Below, one piece after another: positions 36,301 through 41,575 of a stretch of 59,965 nucleotides of DNA. Position 1 is the stretch's first letter, and the number at the start of each line of letters is the position of its first letter. Location of the stretch: the NCBI GenBank assembly GCA_017559825.1, contig JAFYQR010000071.1, positions 1 through 59,965 on the forward strand. The letters run 5' to 3'. The DNA is from Thermoguttaceae bacterium. GTDB taxonomy: Bacteria > Planctomycetota > Planctomycetia > Pirellulales > Thermoguttaceae. A program made the translations under genes and the position numbers. The notes under the pieces are model-generated. The model was not told the DNA's origin. It did not search any database and saw only the letters and a list, made by a program, of their open reading frames with translations.

Positions 36301-36742
36301 TTTGGCTATATTCGCTGAAAAGACCGCCGAAAATCGAATCTTCCGGATAAATTGAAACGGCGATATCCGGCGCGGAGGAAGCCTCCGTGTCGTCCGCGAT
36401 CACGGCGTTCGAAACGAGGTCGCCGACGGTCGCTTGGAACGATTCCGGCTGCGAAACGAGCGTCGTTTCCTCGAAGGTTCCGTTGGAAACCGAGAAGGTC
36501 GGCGCGGCGGCCTTCGCTTCGTTCGTCGCGGCGAGATCGAACTCGACGACCGGGCCGACGAAAGTCGCCGTTTGCGCGGCTTCGGCGTTAGCCGCGGCCA
36601 ACAAAGTCGGGTCGACGGCGAGCAATTGCCGATCTTCCAACGGCTCCATACCCAAACGACGCGACGGCGCGCTCGTCTTTTTCTTCGAGTGAAAAACGCG
36701 ATTCACAAGACCGGACAGAAATTGCTTACCTTGTTGCGACAT
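21383..36742 (-). CDS. Giant secreted protein: pseudo-peptidase, PPC, Fn3, pseudo-caspase and nine beta-helix modules
   Basis: About 5,119 residues. AAGGA is spaced for the ATG at 36742, not the one at 36751; numbering follows 36742. Residues 32-42 carry the planctomycete export motif 'MEPLEDRQLLA'. Then: a papain/IdeS-like domain (about 135-360) with Gly149 where Cys is expected ('QMGWAATLANML') and Glu286 where His is expected ('KEWVTLWGF'). Two or three PPC-like jelly rolls follow, then a CARDB-like part, another PPC and an Fn3 domain (to about 1310). A caspase-like domain (about 1320-1560) has Gly1404 for His ('FYFAGGGSAG') and Gly1453 for Cys ('FFLDGGQVA'). From about 1607 come nine modules headed 'VVTTLEDVVDPYDGLISLREA' or variants, each a right-handed beta-helix closed by 'VDMGAYE'. 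The end is acidic, with no anchor. Probably a surface adhesin or scaffold, with domain calls by motif only. Confidence 0.9.
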   Translation of the reverse strand: MSQQGKQFLSGLVNRVFHSKKKTSAPSRRLGMEPLEDRQLLAVDPTLLAAANAEAAQTATFVGPVVEFDLAATNEAKAAAPTFSVSNGTFEETTLVSQPESFQATVGDLVSNAVIADDTEASSAPDIAVSIYPEDSIFGGLFSEYSQMGWAATLANMLTYAGWGPSSEAVDPDSDVKPENQVFDYFTDAFTNDQSSLLYGLAWFMNGAAEYAPQGQVGWSQLDENSTAGNLFPSTTGQWSDYSEYSREILASDIMSPFYGVQTEYLANGAAVGVEIRFSTIAGDATDALTQQPRKEWVTLWGFTTDDAGGFYNENDKGYYTGAIVSTTEGEIRTIPVVWDDSIGETGAYRLVGTNAAEGQVPYVYSFTTLERMPGYGVEADIYEKNDSIADVVANPKADLGEIDAIVATPGADRAIEGNVLVLENLSLYSDAPNAETPADPVDYYAFSLGQTASNSDYVLLEYQDAYGVAPLSVTLYLRGEDGSLIPLDSEAYGYEPGRYDATFSKETVYNVGEDGKTYATTTCRHRISLAGLNPGGYGENQFYLKVEFANPKAAGQINDGYKLTFRAGFDDSFEQNDAFEDVANAPVGTGGNLGVLFGEKTLTDLVLKQYARNEVSEVDWFRFEMTGAGVEGNAVNLYYQSKFVQENDGDLDFYLYKEDPSDDRGYSLVKKDGVSLKSELALNGDQYYETISLEGLDPGVYFVKVVGFKNASNVGYKLEFKPGVCDVPDARLDVPADMSWESSLVVATQKQADSQSETFQNETSIGVDSNVYLNCGVSISQNADYAGASLALYINGVLVDAADVVAALNSDANVKGMLSSTRERLIALFEGGLDMAAGESLIVSDFNLGAISDPASLIGKYVDAESTEPVAFALVLNPTNYDLGAFYADGAEKPFEFFEGDSVVVDGVSATYRDGAFVDASGSVVATSVGSTATVKRGSEEIALTKVFGVAVGENGVATDYVVKDGVAKEVEYLVDNNMASVRFELDNMDEDKFAPNGNPSEVVENENPRETNPDLGVANIENLRPMIGADGEILVDENGDNLFCRVIEDLRVTGKTDATGAPIADWFKFDLKDDENAETQNYANAYINLLIGDANPANTTGDLDLYLYKAVLNDPNSTFEEAYATGAYTLQLVGKSSEVGSVETINFADVNAASGGKANRSITEGTYFVRVVGFNGAANDYSLELGGFTQSGAVIPTDPQDYFNDETTTLGKDAVTLLNSVATLTWEIPNSDYVSDVRVRYRAFDADGVPGEWVVAGTFDRAATGCKIAGLEAGTKYEFQLQVKNYFTETATAEELDGFAVEEGWLCASVEKTTADFLNEVVYRAVIVGVSDYPGTANDLTAAANDAEAFRKALLADPQWAEENITLLTNSEATKTGVLNALENLAAVSDDNDVVVFYFAGGGSAGFVGGEAVGYLKTYGSQRSQYVSSLDLTAAFDGIAAGSKLFFLDGGQVAKDVEETSINYDAFVDSLTNSTKNGASARPAQTSVLTAGTSGQVSPIGVLQRSEFNLALTAGIAELQKVGPIADDAENAAKPEAGFPSDEAQDVEVSDGRVTMRELADLLAADARLTKLEALPTYATNDVAEAVLANGEWSENDAFQEKWLAEKAIVVTTTVDSVDAHDGQISLREAAALIGTAIPSSAELVDGAKFALGAGSVVTLGTTTGTLSETIVVEYVGGSFRTTEPCAVDAETKTVEFKKPNVAVSWTADDWAAGLVSLIDDAGVAVADVEFKLYATTGSQIVDDERFERDYLLKEGTTLKTALEGGETLYVVADGQGCKVKTAKGEDYARTTGLYLETSKGVFEEVKLSTRATVEQNVAMTKIVFDESLAGQALTVDESQAAIVFANGGIIDATNLKGELTFDASTGALQISGTELVSLIGVKIVGATGSAIVVDEGAKFELANSLISGCDAGSDAVVSNAGELSFVNVTFANCASESAMIANAGTLEIANSLFALNDGALVDGAYELAESNVDCGAEDPGFVDAAKGDYRLAAFDAVPVDRGSNAATRLACGLVLDFDLAGSARIGLGGGSVDAGAFEFAPDAENLETPSTIVTTFEDIVNPTDGEISLREAFAYAGTTYEVETLLQEGATLTAADGRVFEVKNGRLVEFEGVSGTQTGMFYALQGVYMVDAYGESIALEEEQVLFLADGTEATVLNGKLVLASGIPVQEGATITAADGATGTLSYGAVADFVVGQAISVELTATTVENLLPAGTAFDAGTYVAIYQKDGTFAATVNVTTTDETTNKSTTTQAAVAFTLPAGAEFTFMIAETTTTETTDAETGETVATTTTTYTFDPEAPLGVVAVARAVDMQDGAYTLVNPLVETIGGVETTIFEAGTTFNLERGVFTDADGKVVDLPRGTELISPDGAQIVYRSANFAPADLKAGDVLTLEDGSERIYKEGLTVYEAVTLGTTITFESGLAAGVVELEKGEITVERAVALDATTIGGLTIDAGGESRVFNVDMYRETSATASAYFAGLTIQNGAAEDGGLIYVAEGSNLKIADSTLKSATANRGGAVFNAGSFSVDANSKKTLVADVEAEQGGAIYNEGTLSVGLATIDGATANAEGGAIYNVGTASLAGATIQEAFAGTDGGAVYNAGVLSATRGATISGSFAENGAAVYNVGTFSVNNATFADGVATGQGGAIYNEGTASLTNAKLTGNEAGLEGGAVYNVGQFLATRSVFADNIGGAVVTTGSATLASSLVLANEGENALAAFGVDSSLFLVNVTAVGNVGGVYASEGALTIYNSIIGGTVAQDDAAFDAKYSTIETTVEALDSTNASVYAPDFANFDETADWTEWNLRLGAGSPALDAASSEYAFYLDFNGVKVALKVDFNGSSRETGNAVDMGAYEVDASAETASTVVTTLEDTFDPYDGQISLREAIKYAATATGTDEASRTVTFSPDLFVFDKAGTIALSNGEAIYEDPFGGTARQDLGAIVLSGSVVITSAYVDEFGETKYYDITIDGRNETQLFVKTGEGDVEFRGFTFTNGKATGENKNGGAFELREGSLSLVDSVVANNYAAKDGGAVYQNGGVFFAVNTVFYGNEAKRYGGAIAADAGKVYVYNSTIALNEAGIYGGVYSEDGLVTLANSIVAQNGGAQNVDVRAQNLEATTNLIGGMDAWRTVAGLNGNVVGTVLSPTDPRFVSTDPTSEDFLRLSADSPAINSGSNVYAFGPNGVRLKFDLNGDERVVGTVVDMGAYESQYLDVPSTVVTTLADVVDQADGLISLREALAYAEDGAKITFDLGDATDATLRLENGALTLGKSIILDASNVPGGLTIEGDGDRIFNIENGAEVTLENVVLTGGEAAEGGAIYMESGKLTAINCVFYGNEAAKTGGAIYAIGGDVKLLNTTIAGNEAQNFPGVYFGNANGLFELQNSIIAANASETSAAIENYDLHVTGTFAATASIVGAATEALQAYNGVNGVLVGSPEAFVDAGFVDEASNNYALSATSPAVNKGSNRLIGQAGYYASILLSGSNVRVISTDLNGEERLVGGTVDMGAYEYQTATEVPSVVVTTAQDVVDPFDGLISLREAIAYAGSAYSVDGYVQKVGTEITFDASLAGQTIALAETLDITKCVTIDAVGLKGGLTLDAGGQFVVVKVDATPDSLASQVVLAGLTITGGFADCGAGVYCVGGDVELLNCVVYGNEAQTGAGVRVDAGSVSIVNSTITKNEASASYGGLYSRGGSVALRNTIVALNTANGETDGADVFLSGEFTIRASLVGAAASWVANAYDGVAGNIVGSPNSPADPSFTDWAKNDFTLGQDANGFASIALNAGDNSLTVYPNGKVPALDAAGDPRFVGGSVDMGAYESPLGPTEIPSLIVTTAEDVVDPYDGDISLREAVAYANNFGLANTITFAASINGSTFYLNSELKIGSDLTIDGLANGSLGIVLTTSNDVADQRIINVDAGNVVLNGLTITNRRSERLQAGLDDLSIEEGGAIYVRTGSVSIYNSLITDSAAEKGSAVYVNEANSTAYAKLVNCTVVANTANGATDGAALYAELGSLQLYNTIVALNEATSTNVAQDVYQGASASNVKVFNSFVSRSETLADMVSGNGAFIGSSKLDLTSETNALFVDADNQNYNLNDDALATNAGNNAYFNGGSFNGTFDSFDLNGDRRVYYTTTDMGAFENQRAKDAPFGNVDGSAVTLNVTTGSDVVDSTDGKTSLREALALSDRVQALGYDSVTIRFRDDYTVKVGETAFQVNSPVTILGANATIDCDNANSAFLIDADGEVVIENFEIKNGSALDGGAIKLSGGDLTLVNVLMNNCEATVYGGALYVAEGAKATLYNVTAAKNVAVDGAGVYGAAGSEVKIYNSVIAANRSATSGVSPTDVYFAGSDFELAYSLVGNAGTAANASKLRGKATNSQIGYGVDNDIDPVFLAANDGNFRLSLAGSPAVGAGSGDYVYGWRSNDLNGQEYGGMSWVEGEEYDEDGDGVMDGRYPGHWVENPVSMGAYQVSQEARSTVVTTLEDVVNAYDGLISLREALNYAEDAVAASGAGSLDGSSYAATNAMNTAYSATVYSAVTFDSSLAGGVIVLNGELGSLQLTGGRDRNGGGHNYVYDYVIDASSIAGLGGITIDASQLGQQDEGGNWWRGGGTAFELQGRANTTDGYYWPVHLDLRNVNLTGDGGTAVSANSFAMVSMRSCLVEGFNNAVTVGDDDSADGGIAHIYSSTLIGNVRVGGKAYVYNSIIVGELQVQDKSNDPGYRTASVYNSYVQRTGGLTGRISTSNCILGGSTDDLFVDAANGDYRLARYSLAVNGGSAEYLRTLEATHAKAEVDLNGNLRVANGVVDMGAYESQNMIDTPSTTVTTELDVVDPTDGLTSIREALAYAVQNSTLGKTVTFDASLDGKTIVLDGALELTREVNFNGGDVNVTLSGGGKNSIFSIALNSDDAVYGNVNDFTIANLTLTDGYTTKNGGAIEISRGNVRLNGVDIYGCSAGQYGGAIYAYDSELTLENCRIGGNTATYYGGVVNQYGSTVLLNCYVAENDGTTKNSDVWGDCAHNYSNSKNNVIGFVKDITIVDGEYGNRVGTEANPLKPFVAVSVGNLEIKPESAWGGSTKPVASAAVLDDAFAAFVDEEDAELAVDLAVLEENVFDDDLFASFEQF

Positions 36743-37599
36743 TGTGTTCATTCCTTGAGTAAATAATAACCGAACGCGGCGCGAGCGAACGAAAGCGGAT
36801 CCAAACCTTCGCCGACGCCCAACCGCGCGTCTTTTTTCTCTTCTTACCGCCGTTTTTAACGTTAAGTAATCGATACGATCGAAACCGCGAACCGACGAAG
36901 CCGATTCGAAGCCGACGACCGAGACCGACGGCGCGCTTTTCCAAAGGAAAAAAGACGCGCTCCGACGTCGTCCCGCCCCGTCGCTCGCGACGACGAGACG
37001 GGCGCTCCCGACCGACGCGCTCTCTTCCCTCCGAACGAATCGAAGGACGTCGAAAAGGAAATCGCCGGTCGTCGCCGCGTTCGATTCCCCTTGGACGCGC
37101 AGGTCGCCTATTGGGACGTATTCTTATTTAGTTTAACGTAACTTGTCAAAAAATACTATATAAAAATAAAAAATTTTTAGCGAGCGGCGAGTTTTGCTCG
37201 TCGGTCGTTTGGCTCGCGCCGATTTTAACGATAAAAGCGGCGCGAGCGAAAAACGCTTCTTTGCCGACGAGAGCCGATAATAACGGCGTTTTCTTCGAAC
37301 GTTTTTCTAAAAAACGCCGAAAAATTACCTATTTTTTCCACTTTTGTCAATCGTTCTTTTTTCACCAATCCTCCTCTTTTCGCCGTCGTCGAAACGCTCG
37401 ACGAGTTCGGAAGCGGCGACGCGAAAACTCCGCCCAATTTTCGACGTTCGATTCGTTCGTCGCGTTCCGAAAAAACGCCGACGCGAAATAAAAAGCGCGA
37501 AAAAAGCGGCAAGTTCGGCAAAATTTGCGGGAAAAACCGCTCTCGTCGCTTTTTTCTTTATTCCGTCGTCGGAAGCGCGAAAATTGTTCGCCGTCCCGA
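36743..37599. other. Long intergenic region upstream of the giant gene and pfp
   Basis: Divergent control region of about 860 bp. It includes an AT-rich patch (37120-37180) with the weak minus-strand promoter listed separately. Several frames are open but none has a ribosome site or normal codon use. No known riboswitch or RNA gene is recognised. Confidence 0.5.
37121..37149 (-). promoter_or_regulatory. Tentative promoter of the giant gene
   Basis: Minus-strand TTGACA (37144-37149), 17-bp spacer, TAAGAA (37121-37126). The -35 box is perfect and the -10 poor. It would give a leader of about 370 nt. Confidence 0.3.
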
Positions 37600-37627
37600 T
37601 TGCAAAATTTTCCGCTTGTACTAAAAT
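37600..37627 (+). promoter_or_regulatory. Promoter of the phosphofructokinase gene
   Basis: TTGCAA (37600-37605), 16-bp spacer, TAAAAT (37622-37627), with a leader of about 205 nt. Confidence 0.7.
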
Positions 37628-37837
37628 AGAGGACAATGGATTTTGGAGCGGAGCGGTTCGCGCTCGTTTTCGAAGCGTCCCCGCCGCGCCGCCTCTACTT
37701 TCGTCGACCGTCGAAATCGCGACGTTTAGCGTTCCTCGCCGAACGTCGAGCCGCTTGTTTTGAAGTCCGGCTCGTCGGCGCGAAACGCTCGTTTTCCTCG
37801 ATTTCGGCATTTATTCCAACGGAAAGGTTTTCCCAAT

Positions 37838-39202
37838 ATGAGCACCGCGCTTGACAGTCCTTCGCGACCGAACACGGACATTAAACGAGTCGCCATCCTC
37901 TTCTCCGGCGGGCCGGCCCCGGCCGCGAACGCCGTCATCGGCGGCGCCGCGATCTGCTTCGCTCGCGCCGGCGTCGAAGTTTACGGCATGTTGAACGGCT
38001 ACACGCACCTCGTCGACTACAAAGAAGGCGACGTTTTGAAGGAAGGCGAAGCCTACGTCCGTCTCGACAAATGCACCGCCGAAGGGCTCCGCACCCGTCA
38101 AGGCATCTGCATCGGCACCGCGCGCGCCAACCCGGGCAAACACCTCAAGACCCCGGCCGACCTCGAAGACGTCGAAAAGCTCGCTCCGATGGAAACGGTC
38201 TACCAAGCGCTTTGCTCGCTCGGGATCGACGCGCTCGTCTCGATCGGCGGCGACGACACGCTCACCACGGCCGCGAAGTTCAAGCTCTTCATGGATCGCA
38301 AACCGGCCGACGCGAAACGCATTAAGGTCGTCCACCTCCCGAAAACGATCGACAACGACTACGAAGGCATTCCGTTCACGTTCGGTTACTTCACCGCGGT
38401 CGAACTCCTCGCGAAGCAAGTTCGCAACCTCTTGGCGGACAGCGAAGCGGCGGGCGCCGGTTTCGTTTGCCAGCTGATGGGTCGCGCCGCGGCTTGGTTG
38501 GCTTACGGCGCTTCGATCGCCGGCGAAGCCAGCGCGGTCGTCGGTCTCGAAGACATCGACGAAAGCTGGAAAACGACCGAAGTTACGATCGACCCGGAAA
38601 CCGGCAAAGAAGTCCTCGACGCGGACGGCAAACCGGTCATGCGCACGATCGTCGACATGTCGCACGTCGTTAATCACTTGGTCGACCTCGTGATCGCTCG
38701 CGAAAAAGAAGGCAAAAAAGCGTTCGTCGCGATCATCTCCGAAGGCGTCGCCGAATTCCTTCCGCAAGAAGAAATCAAAAAGTGCATCTCGATGGACGAA
38801 TATCAATCGCTCAAACCGGACACCTTCGGGCACTTCCCGGTTTCGCAGCTCAAATACTCGTCCCGTCTGGGCCGTTTGATGGCGGAGGAATACAAACGCC
38901 GCACCGGCAAGAGCCGCAAATTCAACGGTTTGCAATTCGGTTACGAAGTTCGCTGCAACCAACCGACGGCTTACGACGTCATCGTCGGCAGCCAAATCGG
39001 CGTCGGCTGCTACCGCGCTCTTTGCGAAAACGGCATGAACGGCGTCATGATCTCGGTCAACAGCGGTTCCGACCCGATGGGCCTCACGTTCCCGGCGTTC
39101 GAAGACCTCATCAACATGAGTAAACTTCGCGCCTACCAACGCCCGATCAAAGTCGGCAGCGACATGCATAAACTCGCGCGTTACCTCGAAGCGTGGAAGT
39201 AG
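37838..39202 (+). CDS. pfp: 6-phosphofructokinase, probably PPi-dependent
   Basis: A 454-residue PfkA-superfamily enzyme phosphorylating fructose 6-phosphate. Motifs: 'SGGPAPAANAVIGG' at the N-terminus, 'SIGGDDTLTTA' and 'LPKTIDNDYEG'. In known enzymes the second Asp of GGDD and the Lys of PKTIDND mark pyrophosphate as donor (ATP enzymes have GGDG and PGTIDND), so a reversible PPi-PFK is inferred. The length also fits the longer PPi-type group. I chose the ATG at 37838 (GAAAGG upstream) over one 26 codons earlier. It is monocistronic, with a promoter at 37600 and a terminator at 39257. Codon use is the most biased of the window, with many GGC/CTC/AAC codons, as expected of a highly expressed gene. 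Confidence 0.92.
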   Translation: MSTALDSPSRPNTDIKRVAILFSGGPAPAANAVIGGAAICFARAGVEVYGMLNGYTHLVDYKEGDVLKEGEAYVRLDKCTAEGLRTRQGICIGTARANPGKHLKTPADLEDVEKLAPMETVYQALCSLGIDALVSIGGDDTLTTAAKFKLFMDRKPADAKRIKVVHLPKTIDNDYEGIPFTFGYFTAVELLAKQVRNLLADSEAAGAGFVCQLMGRAAAWLAYGASIAGEASAVVGLEDIDESWKTTEVTIDPETGKEVLDADGKPVMRTIVDMSHVVNHLVDLVIAREKEGKKAFVAIISEGVAEFLPQEEIKKCISMDEYQSLKPDTFGHFPVSQLKYSSRLGRLMAEEYKRRTGKSRKFNGLQFGYEVRCNQPTAYDVIVGSQIGVGCYRALCENGMNGVMISVNSGSDPMGLTFPAFEDLINMSKLRAYQRPIKVGSDMHKLARYLEAWK

Positions 39203-39256
39203 TTTAAACGACGAGAGCGACGCTAACTTTCGTTAGCCGTCGACCTTTGCGCGCTC

Positions 39257-39297
39257 GGCCCTCGGTTTTCGTTCGTAAATCGAGGGCCGTTGTTTTT
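39257..39297 (+). terminator. Terminator of the phosphofructokinase gene
   Basis: GGCCCTCG (39257-39264) pairs with CGAGGGCC (39281-39288), followed by GTTGTTTTT. Confidence 0.75.
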
Positions 39298-39375
39298 AGG
39301 AAGCGGCGCAAGTTCCGGTTTTCGGCGTTTTTTGAGAAATTTTGAGAAAAACGTCAAAAATTAGCGTTTCCCCCC

Positions 39376-39403
39376 TTGCGTTTTTTGGAAAAAGCGATAG
39401 AAT
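39376..39403 (+). promoter_or_regulatory. Promoter of tRNA-Ile
   Basis: CCCCC-TTGCGT (39376-39381), 16-bp spacer, TAGAAT (39398-39403), 43 nt before the tRNA. Confidence 0.8.
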
Positions 39404-39446
39404 AGTAGCGTCGTTAGGGGAAAGAACTTTCTTCCTCAACTGCGGC

Positions 39447-39521
39447 GGGCGCATAGCTCAGTTTGGTTAGAGCGCGTCCCTGATAAGGACGAGGTCCATG
39501 GTTCGAGTCCATGTGCGCCCA
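39447..39521 (+). tRNA. tRNA-Ile (GAU)
   Basis: A 75-nt cloverleaf. Acceptor GGGCGCA pairs with TGCGCCC, discriminator A. The D arm is GCTC-AGTTTGGTTA-GAGC. Anticodon loop CTGATAA carries GAT. The T arm is CATGG-TTCGAGT-CCATG. CCA is not encoded. It stands alone, not in an rRNA operon, with its own promoter and a perfect terminator 6 nt downstream. Confidence 0.96.
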
Positions 39522-39526
39522 CTGAA

Positions 39527-39555
39527 AGCTCCGAAAGTAATTTCGGAGCTTTTTT
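39527..39555 (+). terminator. Terminator of tRNA-Ile
   Basis: AGCTCCGAAA, GTAA loop, TTTCGGAGCT, then TTTTT: a perfect 10-bp stem. Confidence 0.9.
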
Positions 39556-39801
39556 CGTTTCTTGCCAATTTTCCATTAAACGTCGGCGTTCGTTATTTCC
39601 GCCCCCAACAAGCGTTTCCCCGTCGGGACTCGGCGAACGTCCGAGCGAACAAGGGAGCGGCCAACCTTTCTTCGACGAAACTCTTCGCCGTTCGAGAAAG
39701 AATCTCCGGTAATTTAGGCAATTTAAAGAAATTCAAGAAAACGCGGACAACTCCCGCCGCCCGCTTTTCTCTCTCCGTCAATCCGCCGTCGCGCCGCCAA
39801 T

Positions 39802-39846
39802 AAAAAACCGCCGCGACGGTTCCTTCATCCCCGTCGCGGCGGTTTT
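39802..39846 (-). terminator. Terminator of miaB
   Basis: AAAACCGCCGCGACGG (39804-39819) and its complement (39831-39846), with a T-run on the minus strand. It is 27 nt after the miaB stop. The stretch 39556-39801 contains nothing else that I recognise. Confidence 0.85.
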
Positions 39847-39872
39847 CGTTTTGCCAATATTGCGTCGTTCGC

Positions 39873-41423
39873 CTAATTTTCCGTCAACTCGCCCATCAGG
39901 GTGAACGGCGAGCCGTCGACGATTTTCACGTTGCGGAACTCGCCGGCCAAAGAGCGCGGGCCGTTAAAGACGACGACGCGATCGCAGACGGTTCGCCCGG
40001 TCAATTGGACGATTTCATCGGACGGAGCCCAAACGCCCGGTCGCGACGCGGCGAGCATTTCTTCCGCGCTAACGACTTGCCCGGTCGACGCTTGCGGCGG
40101 AATCGGCGCGACGTTCCCGGTCGCGTCGACGGTCGCTTCGAGCGGTTCCGCGTCGGCGTACAGGGCCTCGTCGGCGGCGGAAGCGTTTTGCCGCGCTTCT
40201 TTTTTGCTCGGGCCTTCGACCAACACTTCGACCGTCTTCCCGACAAACGACGCGTTCCACTCGGCGCAAATCGCGTCTTGAACCGCGAGAAGTTCGTTGT
40301 TCCGTCGCTTTTTGACCTCTTCCGGCACGTCGTCGACCATCGTTCGCGCCGCTTCGTTGCCGGGCCGCACCGAATATTTAAAAATGAAACTGTTTTTAAA
40401 GCGAGCGTACTTCACCAAGTCGACCGTTTGCGCGAATTCTTCCTCCGTTTCGCCGCAGAAACCGACGATAAAGTCGCTCGTGATCGCGGCGCCGGGAATC
40501 GTTTCGTAAATCCGATCGCACAAGTCTTTATATTCCTCGACCGTGTAACGCCGACGCATCCGCTCGAGAACCGCGTTCGAACCGTGTTGCGCCGGGACGT
40601 GCAGGTAAGGCGTCGCCGTCGGCAGGTCGCGCACCGCTTGAAGAAGCGCGTCCGACATGTCGGTCGGGTACGAGCTAACGAAGCGAACGCGGCGAATCCC
40701 GGGGATTTTGTCGATTTCGACGAGCAAGTCGGCCAGCCGCGTCGTCTTTTCTCCCTCGACGTAACGATAACTATTGACCGTTTGCCCGAGAAGCGTTACC
40801 TCGACGCAACCTTGGTCGGCGAGCGTTCGAATCTCGTTCAAAATATCCTTCGGCGGACGCGATTGCTCCGGCCCGCGAACGCTCGGAACAACGCAGTACG
40901 AACAGAACTTATTGCAGCCGAACATGATGCGCGCCATCGCTTGGAAGACGCGCGGTCGAACGCCCGGCAAGCGTTTCGGGTCGTGTTGGCGGAACGATTC
41001 GCGAACGACGCCCGGCGCGTCGCGGTTTTCGAAACGATTGACGCTGACCGCGATCTGTCGCGCCCCGGTCGCGGCGGCGTCGGCGACCAAATCGACGAGA
41101 CGGTCGATCTGGCCCGGCCCGACGACGACGTCGACGTGCGGCGCGCGGACGAAAATCCGTTCTTGGTCTTTTTGCGCCATACACCCCATCACGCCGATCA
41201 GGCAGCCCGGTTTTTGCGTCTTCCAATGCTTCAACCGTCCGAGCGCGCTGTAAATTTTCTCCTCGGCGTGTTCGCGAACGCTGCACGTGTTGAACAAGAG
41301 AAGCCCGGCGTCCTTGCGCGTCTCCGTTCGCTCCCAACCGGCGGAAATCAGCTCCGCCGCCGCGAGCTCCGAGTCGAGCGTGTTCATTTGACAACCGACC
41401 GTTTCGATGTAAAACTTCTTCAT
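39873..41423 (-). CDS. miaB: tRNA-2-methylthio-N6-dimethylallyladenosine synthase (MiaB)
   Basis: A 516-residue radical-SAM methylthiotransferase that adds the 2-methylthio group to i6A37 of tRNA. The N-terminal cluster Cys are in 'TVGCQMN', 'LFNTCSVREHAEE' and 'GVMGCMAQ'. The radical-SAM site is 'FGCNKFCSYCVVPSVRG'. 'LLGQTVNSY' and 'SSYPTDM' are further family blocks. The C-terminal TRAM domain is interrupted by about 60 extra Ala/Glu/Pro-rich residues (about 409-472) between 'VEVLVEGPSKK' and 'QLTGRTVCDRVVVFNG', which in other MiaB are almost adjacent. I take the ATG at 41423, since the longer frame to 41891 runs into the dinG coding end. Confidence 0.95.
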   Translation of the reverse strand: MKKFYIETVGCQMNTLDSELAAAELISAGWERTETRKDAGLLLFNTCSVREHAEEKIYSALGRLKHWKTQKPGCLIGVMGCMAQKDQERIFVRAPHVDVVVGPGQIDRLVDLVADAAATGARQIAVSVNRFENRDAPGVVRESFRQHDPKRLPGVRPRVFQAMARIMFGCNKFCSYCVVPSVRGPEQSRPPKDILNEIRTLADQGCVEVTLLGQTVNSYRYVEGEKTTRLADLLVEIDKIPGIRRVRFVSSYPTDMSDALLQAVRDLPTATPYLHVPAQHGSNAVLERMRRRYTVEEYKDLCDRIYETIPGAAITSDFIVGFCGETEEEFAQTVDLVKYARFKNSFIFKYSVRPGNEAARTMVDDVPEEVKKRRNNELLAVQDAICAEWNASFVGKTVEVLVEGPSKKEARQNASAADEALYADAEPLEATVDATGNVAPIPPQASTGQVVSAEEMLAASRPGVWAPSDEIVQLTGRTVCDRVVVFNGPRSLAGEFRNVKIVDGSPFTLMGELTEN

Positions 41424-41575
41424 GCCGCCGTTTCGCTTTCTTATTCTTTGCCGTCGAACGCGACGGACGCGCCCAACGCCGCGTCCGCTTCCCCTTATTT
41501 TACCCGAATTCGCCGCGCCGCAAAGCGCCGCCCAACAAAAAGCCGCCGCGAAAACCGCTTTCTCGACAAAATCGG

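Noticed and set aside
21371..36355. 4,994-codon plus-strand ORF opposite the giant gene
   Set aside because: It is in exact codon register with the minus gene, is Arg/Val/Asp-rich without domains or a signal peptide, and has no ribosome site. It exists because the sense gene avoids TTA, CTA and TCA.
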